The notes under the pieces: model-generated | What the model saw: the letters and a program-made list of their open reading frames with translations, nothing else | Database searches by the model: none | Told to the model about the DNA's origin: nothing | Program-made: the position numbers and the translations under genes | Shown: positions 61,676 to 64,000 of the stretch, piece by piece | Layout: every line of letters starts with the position of its first letter | How positions within the stretch are numbered: the first letter of the stretch is position 1 | From: Rhizobium sullae | Lineage (GTDB): Bacteria; Pseudomonadota; Alphaproteobacteria; Rhizobiales; Rhizobiaceae | Reading direction: 5' to 3' | Assembly (NCBI RefSeq): GCF_025200715.1 | Contig: NZ_CP104144.1 | Coordinates: 1,860,001-1,924,000, forward strand | DNA: 64,000 nt

Positions 61676-62722
61676 TTAGTGCCACGGCGCCGTGTCGAAG
61701 GTCGCTAGCACCGGCTGGCCGACCATGGACGGGTCCAAGCTGCGACCGGGCTGCACCTGAATTTCAAGCTGTGTGGTGGTGTATTCGGTCACCTTCGGAA
61801 TGGAGACGATCTCGACCTTCTTCGCCTTGACGCCGTCGAGATAGCTGAGCGAGATCTGCGGTTTCTCGGAGATGTTGGCGAGACGACGGAACGGCACGCG
61901 AACCGACACGTAGAGGGGCGCATCCTGGCGGACGAGCGAGAGCATCCGGCCGCCCGCGCGGCCATAAGTCGAGCCCGGATGGTCGACCGACAAGACATAG
62001 CAGTCGCAGGCAGACAGAACCTCCACAATCGACTTGCCGTCAGCGGCCGGCGCATCGAGGACAATCGTCGCTAGACGGTCTCCCTGCTTCACCTTCTGCG
62101 GCAGAGCGGCAAATTCGACCACCCCATCGCGTGGCTGATAGACCGTAACCGTCTCCGCAGCGATGCTCGCCGAAACAGCCTCGAAGGTGAACAGCCTCTT
62201 ATAGACGATACTGGAGAGGAAGGAGAAAGCGGCCAAGCCGATGACAACGAATATCAAAAGCCCGAATATACGCCCTGCAAGACCGTTCCCGGTCGACGAC
62301 GCCGTCACACCGACCACCGCAGCCTTAGCATCTTTTTTTTCTGCCATCTGATGTCCCAATACGTAAACTTTCGAACCGCTTTGAACGACCCGCCCGGCGA
62401 GATAGAGGTCGGCGAAATGCGACAAAGGCGCTGTTGTCTCCGCAGGGTCGAGAATTTGTAGGCCGGCGCGCCGCTCGTCTGCATCCACCCAGACAATGCG
62501 CGTATTAAGAGCCAGCTCGAGACAGGAGCCCTCGGTTTCTAAGAGCAGGGTCACGGCGAGGTAGTCGCCTGGAGCCTGCGTGAGCGCGACCGCGGCGAGC
62601 CCGAGACCGGTCACCGACCAGTCGCATACCTCGATGCGCTTTCCGTCGATTAGCGCCGCCAGCGGCAATTTGAAGCGCGGGAACTCCCGTTCGCGACGCT
62701 TGGGCACGGCAACCGCAGTCAT
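61676..62722 (-). CDS. alg44: Alg44-like c-di-GMP-binding (PilZ) and membrane-fusion protein
   Basis: 348 aa. An N-terminal PilZ domain has both c-di-GMP motifs: RxxxR as REFPR (residues 12-16) and DxSxxG as DWSVTG (34-39). One membrane segment (about 157-180, IFGLLIFVVIGLAAFSFLSS) is followed by a periplasmic HlyD-type part (YQPRDGVVEFAALPQKVKQG, VSVRVPFRRLANI). In Pseudomonas, Alg44 binds c-di-GMP and activates the Alg8 polymerase. Its ATG overlaps the alg8 stop (TGATG), coupling the two genes. Confidence 0.88.
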   Translation of the reverse strand: MTAVAVPKRREREFPRFKLPLAALIDGKRIEVCDWSVTGLGLAAVALTQAPGDYLAVTLLLETEGSCLELALNTRIVWVDADERRAGLQILDPAETTAPLSHFADLYLAGRVVQSGSKVYVLGHQMAEKKDAKAAVVGVTASSTGNGLAGRIFGLLIFVVIGLAAFSFLSSIVYKRLFTFEAVSASIAAETVTVYQPRDGVVEFAALPQKVKQGDRLATIVLDAPAADGKSIVEVLSACDCYVLSVDHPGSTYGRAGGRMLSLVRQDAPLYVSVRVPFRRLANISEKPQISLSYLDGVKAKKVEIVSIPKVTEYTTTQLEIQVQPGRSLDPSMVGQPVLATFDTAPWH

Positions 62723-64000
62723 CAGAACACCCTATCTGTGATTTTCGGCAAGCGTTCCGGTGCTTCGTCCGTGAAATAGCTACCGAGATTTGCGAGGAAG
62801 ACGAGAACCGAGACGAAAACCAGCACGGCAACGGAATTGACAAGCCGGGACGACCATAACTTGAAAGCCGCGTCGAACTGAGAATCGGTCCGCTTGAAGG
62901 CAGTCTTCTGGCGCGTCCACTTCTGCCGGTCGAGCCGGAAGAAGATCAGCACCTTCACCGCCGAGCCGAAGATCTGATTGAAGTAGAGTAGCGGAATATA
63001 GACCAGATTGATCGATGGACGCACAGTCAGGAAGGTCAGCGCCAGGATGTATCTCGAGACAATGACCCAGAGGACATAGAAGGCGGCCGTCCATGGTGTG
63101 ATCATCGCGGTCCCGAGAAGGGCAAGCGTGATGCCCGACAGGCTGGTCCACATCGACATGCGCTGATCGAGAATAGACCACCAAGTAAACGCGCCGATTT
63201 TGATCGGCCCAAGATTAAGGGCGCGAGCATTTGTGCGCAGCATGTTTCCGAACCAGCGGGTCATTAGCACATAGGCGGAGCTGATGAAGCTCGGGCTTGG
63301 CGGCTGCTCGATAGTCTCCACCTGAACGTCCGGCACGTAATACATGTTGTAGCCGTTCTTCAGCAGCCAGAACCAGCTCGACTTGTCGTCGCCGGTGAGC
63401 ATGCGGATTCGGCCCAGGCGCCAATGGTCGATATAGTCGTTTTGAACATGATCAATGAAACCCGGATCACAAGCGAGCCGCGCGCGGAACATTGACATGC
63501 GCCCTGTCAGCGTCAGTACGCGCTCTGCAAGACCATGCGACGACATCAGAATCTGCCGCTGTGCAAAGCGCATCGAATACCACTGCTTGAAGATTTCCGC
63601 GCCCTCGACGGTGCACACCTCATCCGTGGTAAGCGCGCCCAGATTCGGATTGATCAGGAACATGCAAGCACAGCGCTCTACGAGATCGGGCGGCACAATG
63701 CTGTCGCCGTCGATCACCGAGACCGTGTCGTCGCCAGCCGGATTGAGCGCCGCGATGGCACGGAAACCGGCAGCGAGGGCATCGCGCTTGCCCGTCCCGG
63801 GAATGCGGACGATTTCCAGCCGGAACGGCGGGCTATCGCCATACATCACTTCGGCAAGGCGACGAATGAGGCGCTCGTCACCGATCTCGACAATCGAGCA
63901 AACGATCGTTGCGCCGGCAGGCGCATTGGCTGCCGCGATGAAAGCGCCGCGATAAACCTTGGTGGTGGTCGGGGCATCGATCCTGAAGCTCGTGATCAGA
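62722..64000 (-). CDS. alg8: Alg8-like polysaccharide polymerase (GT2), partial
   Basis: About 425 C-terminal residues are visible; the frame is open to the window edge. GT2 motifs: SVIDGDSIVPPDL (donor Asp), HVQNDYIDHWRLG and MLTGDDKSSWFWL (acceptor/catalytic Asp), then TRWFGNMLRTN. Four or more membrane helices follow, from about WTSLSGITLALLGTAMI to VLVFVSVLVFLANLGSYF. This is the Alg8 architecture, which polymerises GDP-mannuronate in the inner membrane. It is the first visible gene of the operon; algD, which makes the substrate, may lie upstream beyond 64000. Confidence 0.92.
   Translation of the reverse strand, partial: LITSFRIDAPTTTKVYRGAFIAAANAPAGATIVCSIVEIGDERLIRRLAEVMYGDSPPFRLEIVRIPGTGKRDALAAGFRAIAALNPAGDDTVSVIDGDSIVPPDLVERCACMFLINPNLGALTTDEVCTVEGAEIFKQWYSMRFAQRQILMSSHGLAERVLTLTGRMSMFRARLACDPGFIDHVQNDYIDHWRLGRIRMLTGDDKSSWFWLLKNGYNMYYVPDVQVETIEQPPSPSFISSAYVLMTRWFGNMLRTNARALNLGPIKIGAFTWWSILDQRMSMWTSLSGITLALLGTAMITPWTAAFYVLWVIVSRYILALTFLTVRPSINLVYIPLLYFNQIFGSAVKVLIFFRLDRQKWTRQKTAFKRTDSQFDAAFKLWSSRLVNSVAVLVFVSVLVFLANLGSYFTDEAPERLPKITDRVF

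Noticed and set aside
1..64000. CRISPR array, tRNA or rRNA genes
   Set aside because: No regularly spaced repeats and no tRNA- or rRNA-like segments were found on reading.

Overview
The window looks like accessory DNA (megaplasmid, chromid or genomic island) of a Rhizobiaceae alphaproteobacterium such as Rhizobium or Sinorhizobium/Ensifer. I infer this from the high G+C (not computed), the protein styles (cyclic-glucan-synthase-like enzymes, TIGR01459 HAD protein, PraR-like XRE regulator, an AGE protein resembling the rhizobial mannose-6-phosphate isomerase), and the many decayed genes and IS remnants between intact operons. No tRNA, rRNA or CRISPR array was seen.

Layout. (1) 1-2.8 kb: end of an MmgE/PrpD gene, an IclR regulator and a fused nucleotidyltransferase-HEPN protein. 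(2) 3.4-17.6 kb: a carbon/energy island with a CBS-BON protein, phosphoketolase, a damaged histidine phosphatase, a GH94 plus GH144-type pair for beta-1,2-glucan, a MarC-family membrane protein, an MscS remnant, acetate kinase and an internally deleted phosphate acetyltransferase. Phosphoketolase makes acetyl-phosphate and acetate kinase turns it into acetate and ATP, so Pta is dispensable. (3) 16.7-24.6 kb: a quorum-sensing neighbourhood with HAD phosphatase, EamA transporter and alanine racemase (one operon), a saccharopine-dehydrogenase-like enzyme, a C45 acyltransferase, a LuxR/LuxI pair, a 61-aa protein, and an XRE regulator preceded by a conspicuous three-way-junction RNA. (4) 24.6-29 kb: poorly coding DNA with a decayed XRE gene, a four-helix membrane protein and a PIN-domain toxin-antitoxin pair whose toxin carries a premature stop.

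(5) 29-35.8 kb: a colicin-V-type secretion locus. It has an S9 peptidase, two different precursors with double-glycine-type leaders, a 64-aa two-helix protein (possible immunity), an HlyD fusion protein and a C39-peptidase ABC transporter, and it ends in an IS5-like remnant. (6) 36.2-39.2 kb: a GNAT acetyltransferase, a secreted hypothetical protein, and an orphan Rhs toxin tip with its probable immunity gene and an Rhs core fragment.

(7) 39.2-64 kb: a minus-strand alginate-type exopolysaccharide operon of fifteen genes, in transcription order alg8 - alg44 (PilZ) - algA - second alg44-like - algG-like with a giant N-terminal extension - sel1 protein - algX - algF - sel1 protein - algL - phosphomannomutase - algK-like - AGE isomerase - algI - algJ. 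Together they would make GDP-mannose, polymerise it under c-di-GMP control, and acetylate, epimerise, trim and export the polymer. algD and an AlgE-type porin are not visible and may lie beyond base 64000. The gene order and extra parts differ strongly from the Pseudomonas operon, making this the most interesting system in the window, followed by the bacteriocin-like locus and the structured RNA.
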